From Anthostomella pinea (taxonomy: Eukaryota > Ascomycota > Sordariomycetes > Xylariales > Xylariaceae), in NCBI GenBank assembly GCA_963556695.1, contig CAUWAG010000008.1, positions 744,001 to 808,000 of the forward strand: DNA of 64,000 nt, written 5' to 3'. Under the pieces are notes generated by a model that saw nothing but the letters and a program-made list of their open reading frames with translations, made no database searches and was not told the DNA's origin. This document shows positions 11,375-22,020 of the stretch, piece by piece. A program made the translations under genes and the position numbers. The first letter of the stretch is position 1, and each line of letters begins with the position of its first letter.

Positions 11375-14300
11375 TTCCCTACGGGGAATTGGTGTTGAGG
11401 TAGATGATACCAGCCTGAAGGCAGCATGCCCGAGGGTTCCTCAACATACCACTTACACATGGTGTCTCTTTGTACATTATTCATTCCAGCGCATGCTTTA
11501 ACCTCCTCATACCTATCCTTTGTTGGGACATTCGGCGGGAGGACGAGCGACTATCACGATATGCGAGGGCTCCGCAGATCGGCCACGCCGGTGACAACGT
11601 TAACCTCGGAGCCGGCGGGCGTGATGCTCTCCCTGGCTACGATTCATTCCTATCCTCTACCTAACGAACTATTCGGCTGAAATCCAGCCATAACAACCAC
11701 TGGCGATGGGCACACCGTTCACCACCAGTGAGACAAACCAGCTCTTCTCATTCATATTTTCTGCTACGACTCGACGTCAAGCGACATGCCTCTCGGCAAC
11801 ACTGGAGTCCATTCATCATGGGACTGAACACGTTTGCGGTTGACGCGCACGCTATTTCGGCCGGTTGTCTTTGCGGGCGATATTCAGGCTTTGGTTTCGG
11901 TTCCGTCTGCTATCAATGACGTTCGACATTCCGTCGTCGTTCGACCAAAAACAACCACAAAACGAGTATCTGCTTCTCATTTTGGCCAGCCATCATTTGA
12001 CCATGAGAGATGATATTGACGGGGATTAGTCAACTTGACCCAGAGTCCTGAGTTCCTTTCTCGACAAGAAATCTGGAAGATCAGAAGCGCTTGAGGGTTG
12101 AACACCCCTATGTAATTAAACATTCATACTCCTGATATTCAGATCAGTTTCCGCACTCATTACAGTTCCATCTTGGAACTCAGTTCCGAGAGTGACGGTC
12201 AAGGATCTCTTACATGATCTGCTAGATGGTTTTAGTCTCTAGGATGAAGTGGCAGATCATCCTGCTGCACTTCGAGCGGCACACGCCGAGCATAACCTAG
12301 ATGAGTAGAGGGTGAGCGCCCAATACACTCACCACTATGGGGCATCAGGACACGTCGCGATGACTGTCTGCAGACTTTCTCGCACCGAACAAGAAAGATC
12401 TCTGTCGATGGTTCGGCCCCGTTCCTGGTAGTCCCATAGCCCGAGTAATCCGGTGCCAAGATCTGCAGACGAGCTTGCATAACAAGGGAGGAGACCGTTT
12501 AGTCCCCCAATCCTCTTCCATCATTTCAACTCGGATCCAAGTTAATTGCCCAGCTGGGGAAGAACCGGCTGGGGCAGACTCGTCGACGGCATGGGCCAGA
12601 CACACCCACCTGCCATCCACAACACCGTTATCTTCGTCGTTATGGGCATTCGGGTCCATCAAAGATGCAGTGAATTCGATATCAGACACACTAGATTCTA
12701 ACAGCATCCGGGTGACTTGTGACTCAATGGCTGTCTAGATACCCTAGCATTCGACATCGACTTCCCCGAATTGAGAACGATGAGGGTGGATACGCAGCCG
12801 ACCCTTCTTCTTGCTTGTAAGGTCACCTCCCCGAAGAGTATCTGCCCAACGGCACCGAGTCCACCGTTGGAAGCATAGGCAGGTATTGCGCCATCAATCT
12901 GCCATCTTCTCGCGGTCGCAAAGGCTGCTGCAGCGGACTCGATCACGCTGTCGGTGTCTGCCACCCGCAACAGACGCGTGTCTAGGGAGCTAGGTGACCA
13001 ACTTACCCTCGACCAGATAGCAGCCCGCAGCATACGTGGTGTTGACGCCGGCGCGACACCCTCCTGATCTTTCAGGTCCTTCGGTCAACAACCACATACA
13101 TCAACTGCCTCTCACCTTCGATGTGTTCGCAAAAGCTTCCTCCAGAGTAAACGCGGGAGGCGGTTGCAGCGTACCATATGGACATTAAGACTGCTGCCAG
13201 AATCCTCATCTTTCATCCGGCCCGTCACTGAGCAGACCCCAAAGCCGAGGTAGTCGAAGAGGGAACCGGTGTTACCAAAACCAGCCAGCGGAGTCGCAAA
13301 CAACGATACAAACATGAAGCTGATGTGGCTTGGTACAGAGCCTCAAGACGATGTCATCTTGAGGACGTTCATGAGCGCAAGTGCTCGTGTTTCCTGCTGA
13401 CTGGCGACGATGCTCAAGATGTCAAGTTGCCAGCAGCCATGTCGGGATAGGGTGCGAACAAGGCCGTCTATGGAGCTCTGGAGATATCGAGGACAGCTAC
13501 TGACGGTGCAATGCTGTGCTCATCCGCATAGGGTTGGTTCTTTTGGCCAATGACCGACTGGGGACAACACGGACGCAGCTCGATTCATGGGTCGACCGCT
13601 TGAAACTGATTCAACCTTTGCAAGACCTTCAATCTGGCCTTCTTCAAGGGGCCCGCCTTCTTACACGCCTTTTTCGACCAGCGCTGGCCAACCGTCAATA
13701 GGCGGTGTCTGCAACGCGGTAGTCGAACTCAGTTGGAAGATTGACTGGCATGGGCGTATCATTCGACATGATGTGCAAGGATCAAACCGATTGAGACGCG
13801 ATAGACTGGTGTCCTTTCATACTGGACTCATCCGCAGGCCGCTCGCACACGCGCATCCACTTTGGTATTCTGCTTCGGGGGCCTATGTGCCCCTGCCCAG
13901 CTTATCAGGTCTTCAGGAGACCTAAACAATAAAGGCCAACGAACCTCCAGATCAGGCAAGCAAATTACTTGTGATTCTCATGAATGCAGGGAGTCTCCAG
14001 TGAAGCTCCCAGAGTGTCGCCGATAGCCACGCACAATTCGTGAAGCCTCATGGCAACCATATCCTGAAGGTTTCAGTTGCAGGCTAGCGAGCCAACCCAG
14101 CTGCAGCCTCATTCTCTGCAACGATATGACAGTGGGACCCCCCTACGTCAGTATTACCGTAGCAACGAGCCTCTGTGTTGGGGAAGCGCAACTAACTGAC
14201 GGTGACGGCTAGTTTTGCCCTTCATCACGGCCCAATTCAGGTAAAGACAAACACAGCCTGGTTTATTCCCCACAGGACGGCCACCAGTGATCTCCAGGTG

Positions 14301-15031
14301 GTCGGTCAGGGGACAAAAGTGCTCAATAACTTTACAAGGCGCCCATTGAGCCATCGGAACCTGGTTTCACCACCCCCTTGTTCTTTACTTTTCTTATTTC
14401 TTTTTATTCTCGCGACTTTCATCTCAACCGTCTTCTCCTCAGGAGAGACCCTACCACCAGCCCGACCCGGACTCTCTCACGGCGAATTCGTCTATGCAGG
14501 TGAAAGACCTGCCAGAAAGGCTTAGTGTCAGGCTGACTGCGTACACACCACGGCAAGCCAAACGACGAAATTGGCTGCGGCTTGCTGGGTAAGGAACTGA
14601 CTGGAAGGGTATGGATGGAGGCAGGGTGTTGGATTACAGAGCATATTCCCGGGTTCTTAGGTAGACAATCATATCTCTGTGTAAAACATCTTCGCTGGCT
14701 TGGTTTTGTGTGACGTTGAAGGTGCAGAACTACCCGTTACATCAACCCGCAGCGGGACACCCGGCTGCTACGACGGCCACTGAAGAGGTTAAGTGGCAAG
14801 GAATACACTTCTACTTGAATTGCGTAAGGAAATAGGGGCTGGTGACAGTGTACTGCTTCAGGACAACCACCCATAGACAAACTAACCCTCCTCTAATGTG
14901 CGTTTACTGAGCTACAAGTTGCATTTGATCACACAGCAGCAAGTCCAACGATTCATCGTCTCATCATCATATTCATAAACTCGTATCTAGGAGGTATCTA
15001 AACTGAATCAATCAACCAACCAACCAGGCCA
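11375..15031. other. Long gene-poor region between the Mei2-like and SLP1-like genes
   Basis: About 3.7 kb between two convergent genes. The first few hundred bases are the Mei2-like 3' UTR. I find no intact gene. A run of coding-looking minus-strand fragments at 12.2-13.3 kb is listed separately as a possible relic. The remainder, 13.4-15.0 kb, shows nothing I can identify. Confidence 0.5.
12232..13315 (-). pseudogene. Possible degraded gene of unknown family (minus strand)
   Basis: Several minus-strand open segments lie in series: 13315-13112 (begins MFVSLFATPLAGFGNTGSLF), 13033-12698 (contains SAAAAFATARRWQIDGAIPA, then YASNGGLGAVGQILFGEVTL), 12707-12345 and 12480-12232 (contains ILAPDYSGYGTTRNGAEPST). 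Some borders resemble introns (GTAAG...CTAG near 13012-12985). Joining them into one frame fails because stops and frame changes remain. I do not recognise the family. It could be a decayed gene, or chance open frames in GC-balanced DNA. Confidence 0.2.
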
Positions 15032-17950
15032 TCAATCAGGATCCTCCGGTAGAGTAGGCAAGGGTTTTTGAGCCGGACCAGCATGCGGTATCATGGGCCT
15101 GCCAGATCGAGTTCCGTACTCGGCGATGTCAACCTCGGACGTGGGTGTCAGCTGCCTCTCCGACTGCCTCGCGAGCAGGTCTGGGTAGCTGGAAGAACCC
15201 CCTCCGGCAGGAGTGCCGTGCTCGCCATTTACGCTCCCTGCTGCTGAGAAGTAATCACCGTTGGGCGTCAGCGCTGGCTCTGAATCGTATCCTATATCGA
15301 CGCTAGCAGGCGTGGCTGGCTGAAAGTATTCCATGCACTGTGGATCGGTAAACGCTCTATTGGGCGATACGGGCCGCTGACTGGAGTGGAAACCTGTCCC
15401 GCGCGAGTTTGGTCTGCGCTGAATCTCAGGGGACTGGCTTGGGCTGCGGCTGCGGCTGTCCTCGAATCGCATGCCTGGTTGTGCCGAGTTGCGCAGGCTC
15501 CCGTTGCTCACTGGCGAGCCGTTAGTGGAGTGGGGCTCTACAGCAGTGAGATGACCAGCATTGTTAAGGCTGTTCTTGTGGTGCGGCACCTTGGGCGTGG
15601 ACGGGTATATGGGAGACGCGAGCCTGGAGGACGAGCCGATAAATTGGTTGGGATAATACGACTCGACGCTCGCTCCGGCCAAGCCGCCGCGCGAAAAGAT
15701 GACCAAGACGAGGCAGCCAAGCAGCAGCACGCTCTGTAGGATTGCCATCCGCTTCTGGAACACGACCTCGTCCGCCAGCATACCGAGGCGTGAGCTCAGA
15801 GCCACAATCTCACGCTGGGATTGTTCGCGTTGCGTCTCAAGCGCGATGACAGTTGACTGCCAGATCTGGTCATATTGGGTCCTGGCCTCTCGGAGCTCGC
15901 CCAAGACTGTCTTGTTGAGTGTGTCGAGGAACCGGTCTACTTTGGCGACTTGCCGCTTCTCCAGCCTGGCGAGCGCCTCTTGGAGGAACTTGGATTGAGA
16001 TTCGATATATTGCATGGACAAGGTTGTGTTGGACTCGAGGGTTTGCAGACGCTTGGTCAGCGCCTTGAAGAACGAGTCTTGGACGGTGGGAGTCGCCGCC
16101 CCTGAGGAGGTTGTAGTACTCGTCTTGTTGCGTGGTGTGGTCGGTGAGCTGGGAGTGGCCTTGACGGACGACCTTGAGGACGGTGGCCTTATAGAGGTCG
16201 GAGCAGTGGTTCTGTTCCTTGGACCACTCTGACCAGTCGATGTCTCGACAGACACTTGCGACGAAGCAGTGCTGGATGTAGAAGTCGAGATATTTGCCGC
16301 GCTGGGTTCAGCGGACGGCATTGACGTAGGCGCCACATCTGTGGTGTGCGTAGTCGAACTAGCTTGTTTTTCCGAGGAAGCAGAAGGTCGGTCATTAGAG
16401 ACCTCGCTTGATGGCTCAGTAGTTTGCGCCGTCGTGATCTCTGCGGAAGAGCTATTCGCCGTCACGGCGCTTGTCTGCTCAGCAGTACCTGCAGGTTGGG
16501 ACCTTGTTGGAGCAGCCTCTCGCTCTTCTTCTTCATGACTCTGTGATGTGGGATGTGCTGTAACTGATGCTGCACAAGTCATCTGAGGCGCGAAAGCGCG
16601 CTGGAAGTATGACTTATCCCAATACGGCATGCAGACACGCTGTTCTACCACCATCACGGTTTTATTCTCAACTTGAATAGGCTCGGCCACCGCCGTCTCT
16701 TCCGGAGGCTCTTCGACAACTTCGATTGTCTCCTCGATCAATTCAGACATGGCCTTGCTGCTCTCTTCTTCGCTGTCAAGATCAGCTGCATCAGCTAGTT
16801 TCCATGAGTCCAGCATGCGCATTCCGTGGACACGTAAGAGCGATACTGGGCAATAATATTCGTTGCCGTAGTGGCTAAGGATCTCGACGCGCAGATACCT
16901 AGCCCAATCCTGGGGGTTCTCGACCAGGAAAGCCTGTATGTCTCTCGAGTTGCGAGCTTCGAAGTTGCCGAGCTCCTTCCACTTCTCCAACTTGACGGGA
17001 TAGCGGTCGCTGATACTGACTCTGAAGTGGCGGACCATACTGGAGAAGAACTCGAAGTTGGCCAGAACGACCGTGTCGACCAGGATAACGTCGCTCAGTT
17101 CTACAATAAAGAACTTGTTCTCCATACCGCACTCCAGCAACATGTACGAGTCCTTGTTCTCAACCAGGATAGCCGTTGGGTTCTTAGCGGCCGGGCTCGC
17201 CTTCAGAACAGTGGCGCCGCCATCAAACGACGAGTATGAGAAGCGCTCCTTGCAGGTCTTGCCAGCATCCTTACTCCGGTAATGGGTCAGGCCTTCGTCA
17301 CCATGTGTCACCTTCTCGACCTGGTCTGCCCTCTCTTTCTCTCGTTCGGAAGGTTTCGTCGACGAGGTGATCTCTGAGATCTTGTCCGAGTAGGCTTCGA
17401 AGTCGAGGGAGATTTCGCCCTCGTCGCCAAGACTGTCAAAGCCTTCCCCGGTATAGGCGTCGCCACGGCCGTCTTTAGGCTTGCGCTGCTTTGGCTCGAG
17501 CACATCGGGGGATTTGGCGAGCATCATTGCCTTCCATTCCTCAAACGACATGAATGCGCCGGTACTGAGGTCATTTCCGTCGGCGTCTAGCTCTTCCTGG
17601 GCAGCCGTACTGCCGGCAGTACTAGCCTCGGGTGTAAATTCGACGCTGGTCGCTGTGGCAGCGGTGGGCGTGACCGTGACCGTGACGCTGACACTGACGG
17701 AGTTGGGCACGGGAGGCGACGGACTCGAGGTAAGGCATTGTTGCGGCAAGGTGTGGGTAATGTAGTTTACGGTTCTCGACTCGCACGTCGGTTCGGCGGT
17801 GAGTGTGTTCGAGGCGGGTCTCGAGGCATCGTGGGTAGCGGAGGTGTGCGAATCACCCTGTGTAGTCGTCGCATCGGCTGATAGCAATAGCAATAGTACG
17901 AGCGAGGCTAATGTGAATACTGGTGCACGTGTTGCCAGTGTGGGCCACAT
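15032..17950 (-). CDS. SUN-like (SUCO/Slp1-type) ER membrane protein
   Basis: Yeast Slp1 is a SUN-like ER membrane glycoprotein that works with Emp65 to protect folding luminal proteins; the class also touches the nuclear envelope. The start is ATG at 17950 in a good context (CACCATGTGG), giving a clean signal peptide (hydrophobic run TLASLVLLLLLSAD). Upstream in-frame codons to 18001 begin with TTG and were excluded. After a Ser/Thr-rich luminal stretch comes the MSFEEWKAMML motif, then the SUN-like domain (FSYSSFDGGATVL, NPTAILVENKDSYMLLEC, KFFIVELSDVILVDTVVLAN, FRVSISDRYPV, WARYLRVEILSHYGNEYYCP, VSLLRVHG). A long Ser/Thr linker and a coiled coil (LTKRLQTLESNTTLSMQYIE onward) precede one transmembrane helix (AILQSVLLLGCLVLVIFS, about 210-230 residues from the end) and a Ser/Pro-rich tail. 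Single exon, 972 residues. Slp1 type is secure; no symbol is given. Confidence 0.9.
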   Translation of the reverse strand: MWPTLATRAPVFTLASLVLLLLLSADATTTQGDSHTSATHDASRPASNTLTAEPTCESRTVNYITHTLPQQCLTSSPSPPVPNSVSVSVTVTVTPTAATATSVEFTPEASTAGSTAAQEELDADGNDLSTGAFMSFEEWKAMMLAKSPDVLEPKQRKPKDGRGDAYTGEGFDSLGDEGEISLDFEAYSDKISEITSSTKPSEREKERADQVEKVTHGDEGLTHYRSKDAGKTCKERFSYSSFDGGATVLKASPAAKNPTAILVENKDSYMLLECGMENKFFIVELSDVILVDTVVLANFEFFSSMVRHFRVSISDRYPVKLEKWKELGNFEARNSRDIQAFLVENPQDWARYLRVEILSHYGNEYYCPVSLLRVHGMRMLDSWKLADAADLDSEEESSKAMSELIEETIEVVEEPPEETAVAEPIQVENKTVMVVEQRVCMPYWDKSYFQRAFAPQMTCAASVTAHPTSQSHEEEEREAAPTRSQPAGTAEQTSAVTANSSSAEITTAQTTEPSSEVSNDRPSASSEKQASSTTHTTDVAPTSMPSAEPSAANISTSTSSTASSQVSVETSTGQSGPRNRTTAPTSIRPPSSRSSVKATPSSPTTPRNKTSTTTSSGAATPTVQDSFFKALTKRLQTLESNTTLSMQYIESQSKFLQEALARLEKRQVAKVDRFLDTLNKTVLGELREARTQYDQIWQSTVIALETQREQSQREIVALSSRLGMLADEVVFQKRMAILQSVLLLGCLVLVIFSRGGLAGASVESYYPNQFIGSSSRLASPIYPSTPKVPHHKNSLNNAGHLTAVEPHSTNGSPVSNGSLRNSAQPGMRFEDSRSRSPSQSPEIQRRPNSRGTGFHSSQRPVSPNRAFTDPQCMEYFQPATPASVDIGYDSEPALTPNGDYFSAAGSVNGEHGTPAGGGSSSYPDLLARQSERQLTPTSEVDIAEYGTRSGRPMIPHAGPAQKPLPTLPEDPD

Positions 17951-19027
17951 GGTGAGTGCGGTGAAGATGCCGGGCAACGAAGAAACGATCCATGTCCTCA
18001 AGGGCCCCTTTCCACCCCGTCAAGTTCGTTCAGCGTCTGACGGGTGTACGTTTCCTGTCACCAGAAGAGGAAGTGGAATTGGTAGATGGTATGGACACGA
18101 AAGTTGCCCTGGTTGTCGGATACCTACCTATGTATAATGGCGCCTGACGTAAGTCCGATAATCCACGGACCACGGTGAAGTTCTGGCCAGCTTTCGGGAC
18201 CTGCTTTTAGGCCCGCTTCTTAGCGCCTCCTACTACTTACCTATTAGCCTCTTGGCATGATGGCTGACACACGCTTAAACGCGCTTGGGGTGAGGATGGC
18301 CCAAGCTCCCTAAGTTCAGGGGTTTAGTTACATGCAGATAGGGGGGCGGTTTTACAGGACGCTAGGTAGTAGCTTTATTATGATGTAGATACTTATCACT
18401 GACACATTGAAACGCCACCTACACACCGGAAGCTTAAATGAATTAATACACAATTAACGCACAGAACGGTTGATCTGAGGGATGCATACCGTACGTACCC
18501 TTCCTATCGAACGACATTTCAGCCAACAGTCGCGTTCTTACGCCACCATGAGTAAGGACTGTAGAAGGATGTATGGACCTTCAAAATCTAATCATAACAT
18601 CGCAGACCGAGTATAAGTCTGTCACCTAAATATGGGGTTGAATAACCTGCATATGGCATGGGCTTGCGTACCTGGTTGTCCAAAAGTTGAGAGCGCAGTT
18701 CATCAACGTTCAACATAGCCATGGCTGACAGCAAAAGTCAGTAGACTAGGGATCCCGAAGCCTCACTTGTCTACATCTCCACCCTTTGAAACATGCTCCA
18801 TTCAACGACATGGTTGAGGGAGAAGATTGATAGGGTTCAGCCATGAGCCACCAAATTAATAATAATCGTCGATTTGCTCAAGGTTGCGGCAGAGCCTGAA
18901 TTGGTTTAAAGATTGATGTCATCTCCCAATCTGCTGGGTTGGGAACATGAAATTAACACGATGGCGAGTTGGTTACTGCCTCTTCCTACGCTCTTGGAAG
19001 AAATCATGTTGCCAACTCCTGCCCACC
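17951..19027. other. Divergent promoter region, SLP1-like / F-box gene
   Basis: About 1.1 kb shared by two divergently transcribed genes. It contains dispersed repeat copy B just before the F-box gene. No further coding region is evident. Confidence 0.55.
18800..18948 (+). repeat. Degenerate dispersed repeat, copy B
   Basis: Partner of the repeat at about 5060-5220. It shares AGCCATGAGCCACCAAA exactly, then TGCTCAAGGTTGCGGCAGAG (TACTCAAGGTTACAGCAGAG in copy A) and CCCAATCTGCTGGGTT. It ends about 80 bases before the chosen ATG of the F-box gene, so it may form part of that promoter, or have brought it. Confidence 0.6.
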
Positions 19028-20170
19028 ATGTCAGCAATACCCCTAAGACCCGCCGCAGCATCCATCTCATCGGTGCTGGGGAAAATACCCCAGGAGGCAA
19101 TACTTATCCTCGTGTCTTCTCACTTGGATTGGCGAGATTGTGTCGTGCTCACATTGACGTGCAAAGACTTACGCCAAAGCGTGCTGGACTACCACAAGCT
19201 CTACCTAAGCTATTGGCGTGATCTTCAGGAACGCAGAATTCTAATCTACTGGAAGTTCCTTTGGCAGTCGGCCAACCGCCTCCCAGGTTTTGTCTGCACG
19301 GCCTGTTGCAGATTCCACACACAGCAATCTATCGACGCCGCCGACCAGCTTGCCATCAACGCTGTCATGGTCAGAGATGGCGACCAAGCAGTCATGGGAG
19401 ATGTCGTAAATGACCCTTGCTCCGACTTCCAGCATGCAAAAGACCTCATACTCCACGGCTTCAAACAGTCGCCGCGTTCCCTCCCCATCGAAGACCTGAA
19501 TCGCTCGAGCAAGTGGGAATACACCGAGCTTGGACATGCCACCATGCCTTCCGTTCGCGTCCGCGCATACATCAAGTCAGACACCAACGCTGTCGTCGAC
19601 CTCGGACATCTTATCCTCCACAGGACGCGAAGGATGTGGGTTCCGCAGCACGCTGTTACGGACTCTTTTTCCAACGGCAGTCTCCGCTTCAGATTCAAGC
19701 ATCATTTCAGGCCATGTGCTCATGTTGCCGATTTATCAACCTTCTACTCGCGGCCTGCTCTGGAGTATCCATCCGAAACCACAGGAGTGTCTTCGGGACA
19801 GAGAGAAGGAAAGCACTGGGCGCAATTCGGCCACACGTGGTGGATTCAAGGCAAATGCCCTGAGTGCGCCACCAACTACGGCTTCACTATGCACAGTCAT
19901 GGGAAATCAGGAGTCGAGATTGTCTTCGATACCTACCAGGACCTCGGACGCCCCTCCGACCGAGCAGCTCACGGTGGGGTGGAATGCCGCCACAGATATC
20001 GCGGCACCGACTGGGTATATTGGTACTACAGAGTCCCCAGGAGATACGACGTACTCCCTTTGATACTTCACCGCTCGTTTCGGACTGACATGGGAGAGCC
20101 CGCCAACTGGCACCCATCAGCGCCAAAAGAGGATGACTTGCGGAGATTTGATCTCTGTGTCCAGCGGTAG
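19028..20170 (+). CDS. F-box domain protein
   Basis: F-box proteins are substrate adaptors of SCF ubiquitin ligases. ATG 19028 sits in a strong context (CCACCATGTC); an upstream in-frame ATG at 18947 adds 27 residues without domain character and lies at the edge of repeat copy B. The F-box is at about residues 12-60: LGKIPQEAILILVSSHLDWR, then DCVVLTLTCKDLRQSVLDYH. A Cys/His cluster (CTACCRFH) follows, and a second CxxC pair (KCPECATNYGF) near residue 285 with HxH neighbours. The two cysteine clusters suggest a metal-binding C-terminal domain, a common build in fungal F-box families. Single exon, 380 residues. The target is unknown. Confidence 0.85.
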   Translation: MSAIPLRPAAASISSVLGKIPQEAILILVSSHLDWRDCVVLTLTCKDLRQSVLDYHKLYLSYWRDLQERRILIYWKFLWQSANRLPGFVCTACCRFHTQQSIDAADQLAINAVMVRDGDQAVMGDVVNDPCSDFQHAKDLILHGFKQSPRSLPIEDLNRSSKWEYTELGHATMPSVRVRAYIKSDTNAVVDLGHLILHRTRRMWVPQHAVTDSFSNGSLRFRFKHHFRPCAHVADLSTFYSRPALEYPSETTGVSSGQREGKHWAQFGHTWWIQGKCPECATNYGFTMHSHGKSGVEIVFDTYQDLGRPSDRAAHGGVECRHRYRGTDWVYWYYRVPRRYDVLPLILHRSFRTDMGEPANWHPSAPKEDDLRRFDLCVQR

Positions 20171-20319
20171 CAGATGGCGCACGAGACCTGGCTAGAGTAT
20201 TTGTTGGATTGGGAGCGACCCCGGACTTCGGAGGAGACTATCATGTTCTGTGATCCACCGCGGAGGATCGAGAGGTTTACACTCGTACATTTGATAGTAA
20301 TATTACACCTCTTTGACGT

Positions 20320-20981
20320 CTAATAGCTCCGTGGTAACTGAAGCACCTTCTCACTGATGTAATTCATGACCATCTCCCGATACACCGGTGCGATCGAGGC
20401 ACAAGGCACTCCCTCAACTAGACGTTCGACTGCGCTTATGGTAACAGCCACCCCCATAGCGTCCTGCCAGATAGACTTGCCCTTTTTGCTACTATCATAG
20501 AGCCGGGCAGCACGGACAGTCACGGCGCAACCCCAACCGGTGACGTGAACGAAGAGAGGTTCGACTGGCACTGGGTTCGAATGGCTCTCTATGCACCACA
20601 GATATGGTTTTGCTGCGTCGCTTGGTTCTTCCTTCTGACCCCCCTTTATTGAGTTGTAGCTCCGGAGGGAGGGAGGCACTAGAAGACTGACCATGTTAGA
20701 TATATAGAGCTTTTCCAGTTTTCCTGCTAACCAATTGTCAGTGGTTTGGGATACAAGTAGACAACGACGCAACTATTCACGGTCCCACCGAAAATTGCGG
20801 CGTTCTTCTTCGTGCTGGCAATGGCTTTCCTGTCCATCCACATCAGAGCATGTGAATCTATCATGACATCGTGCTGTTTGATAGCGATTGCTGGATACGA
20901 TATGCTCCTAGCATCGAAGGATAACGCTGTCCGATAAGGTGGCGCACTCCTAGTAGCAGTAGGAGTGCCGACAGCTAACAT
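20320..20981 (-). CDS. Hypothetical protein, two exons
   Basis: I do not recognise this protein. ATG at 20981 (MLAVGTPTATRSAPPYR). Exon 1 20981-20789 joins exon 2 20723-20320 across a 65-bp GTGGGA...TTAGCAG intron in matching phase, giving 198 residues. Exon 1 has SISYPAIAIKQHDVMIDSH, and exon 2 has VEPLFVHVTGWGCAVTVRAA and a C-terminal helix-like EMVMNYISEKVLQL. No signal peptide or membrane helix is evident. The first coding exon could be further upstream, since the frame is open to 21002. It converges with the F-box gene and diverges from the membrane-protein gene at 21277. Either a genuine orphan or a fragment of a larger decayed gene. Confidence 0.4.
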
Positions 20982-21276
20982 GTGATCCCATAGGATGACC
21001 AACGTACTACTTACTCATAATACGCCACTGAGCACGTTTTTCGACACCAGTTCGATTGAATGGGAAGACCATCCAAGTGCCGGCATGTTATGAGTTGCAG
21101 TCGTCAGAGCCCAATACCTCAACGTGCCAGCCCCTCGACTTCTAATTACCTGTTCTGTTCTCCTTCCCCTCCAACAGCCTCCCCTCCATCTTGGAAGCGA
21201 CTTACAGAATCTCGACCATACATCCCCTGAGAACGACTCAAGAGCCACGACACATCGAACACCTACCCCACACACG

Positions 21277-22020
21277 ATGGCGCCCGACACCCAAAAACGC
21301 GAAATCCTCTCCTTCGCCGCATACCTCCTGGTCTCCAGCGGCGTCCTCCTCTACACGCTCCAGGGCCTCTACTCGGACCTGTATTCGCCCATGATCCGCG
21401 CCAGCCACCACCACGTCATCTTCGCCGCCCTGAACGTCGCGGCCCTGCACACGGCGCTGCTCGCCAGCGTGCCCTGCTGCATCGTGGTCGACCGCATGAA
21501 GCCGCGGCGGTCACTGCCGTTCCTCGGCGGCAGCGTCGCGTCGCTTGCGTACTTCGGTACGTATAGAAACATCCCCGTCCCAAGACCCTGAGCCTTGTGT
21601 TCAGGAACAAGCTTCGTTGTTCCCTTTCCGTCTTCATCTGAAATGGCAGTACGGGTCCAAAGACAAGATGTTAACATACACGCAGTACCTGTGGCATCCC
21701 GCGGCTTTCCGGATGGCAAAGATATTGTCATTGCGGCGCTGCCGTTCTTGGTGGGGTTTGTGCTGGAGTGTATGACTGGGAGGTTACATGTGATTGCGAA
21801 CCGCCTGGATGGAGTGCTACCTTATGTGCTGAAGTATGTGGCTGGGAGATTAAATGTGATCGCGGACCGCCTGGATGGGGGCACAGGGGCGGGGGGAGGG
21901 GGCATCAGGTGGATGGGGTGCTACCTTAGTAGCTTAATACTCATTTCGGCTTCCCAGGACGCAGGACGCAGGACGAGATTCCACGATCGCAGACTATCCA
22001 GCAGCTCGCCTTTCTGGTGA
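21277..22020 (+). CDS. Small multi-pass membrane protein containing an introner-like intron
   Basis: Unknown family. ATG 21277 (MAPDTQKREIL). Exon 1 21277-21556 and exon 2 21686-22020 join in phase 1 to give 204 residues. Three hydrophobic segments are visible: ILSFAAYLLVSSGVLLYTLQ, then HVIFAALNVAALHTALLASV, and after the splice DIVIAALPFLVGFVLE. The second exon contains a 22-codon in-frame tandem duplication (ECMTGRLHVIANRLDG / KYVAGRLNVIADRLDG). The last 40 residues look less protein-like (GGTGAGGGG, then Arg-rich), so the true 3' end may involve another intron or the gene may be decaying. Its only clear intron is one of three near-identical introns in this window. The splice is supported by the restored hydrophobic frame, not by transcripts. 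Confidence 0.6.
21557..21685 (+). mobile_element. Introner-like element, copy 1 (129-bp intron)
   Basis: An intron with donor GTACGTATAG and acceptor CACGCAG, located after the first base of a codon in the membrane-protein gene. It is homologous along its whole length to 63665-63794 (+) and to 58897-58734 (-). Shared landmarks are AAACATCCC, CAAGACCCTG, a hairpin here read GGAACAA-GCTTCG-TTGTTCC, a pyrimidine tract CCCTTTCCGTCTTCATC, GTACGGG, and GACAAGATGTTAACATACAC before the acceptor. TTAAC fits a branch site. It is about twice the length of ordinary introns here. Confidence 0.85.
21758..21880 (+). repeat. 66-bp coding tandem duplication
   Basis: A unit of 66 bp (22 codons) occurs twice: GTGCTGGAGTGTATGACTGG at 21760 and GTGCTGAAGTATGTGGCTGG at 21826, each followed by CCGCCTGGATGG. 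A partial third piece, GGATGGGGTGCTACCTTA, appears at about 21911. The frame is kept in the two main copies. Confidence 0.75.

Noticed and set aside
17951..18001. N-terminal extension of the SUN-like protein
   Set aside because: The extension begins with TTG and would bury the signal peptide; the ATG at 17950 has a better context.
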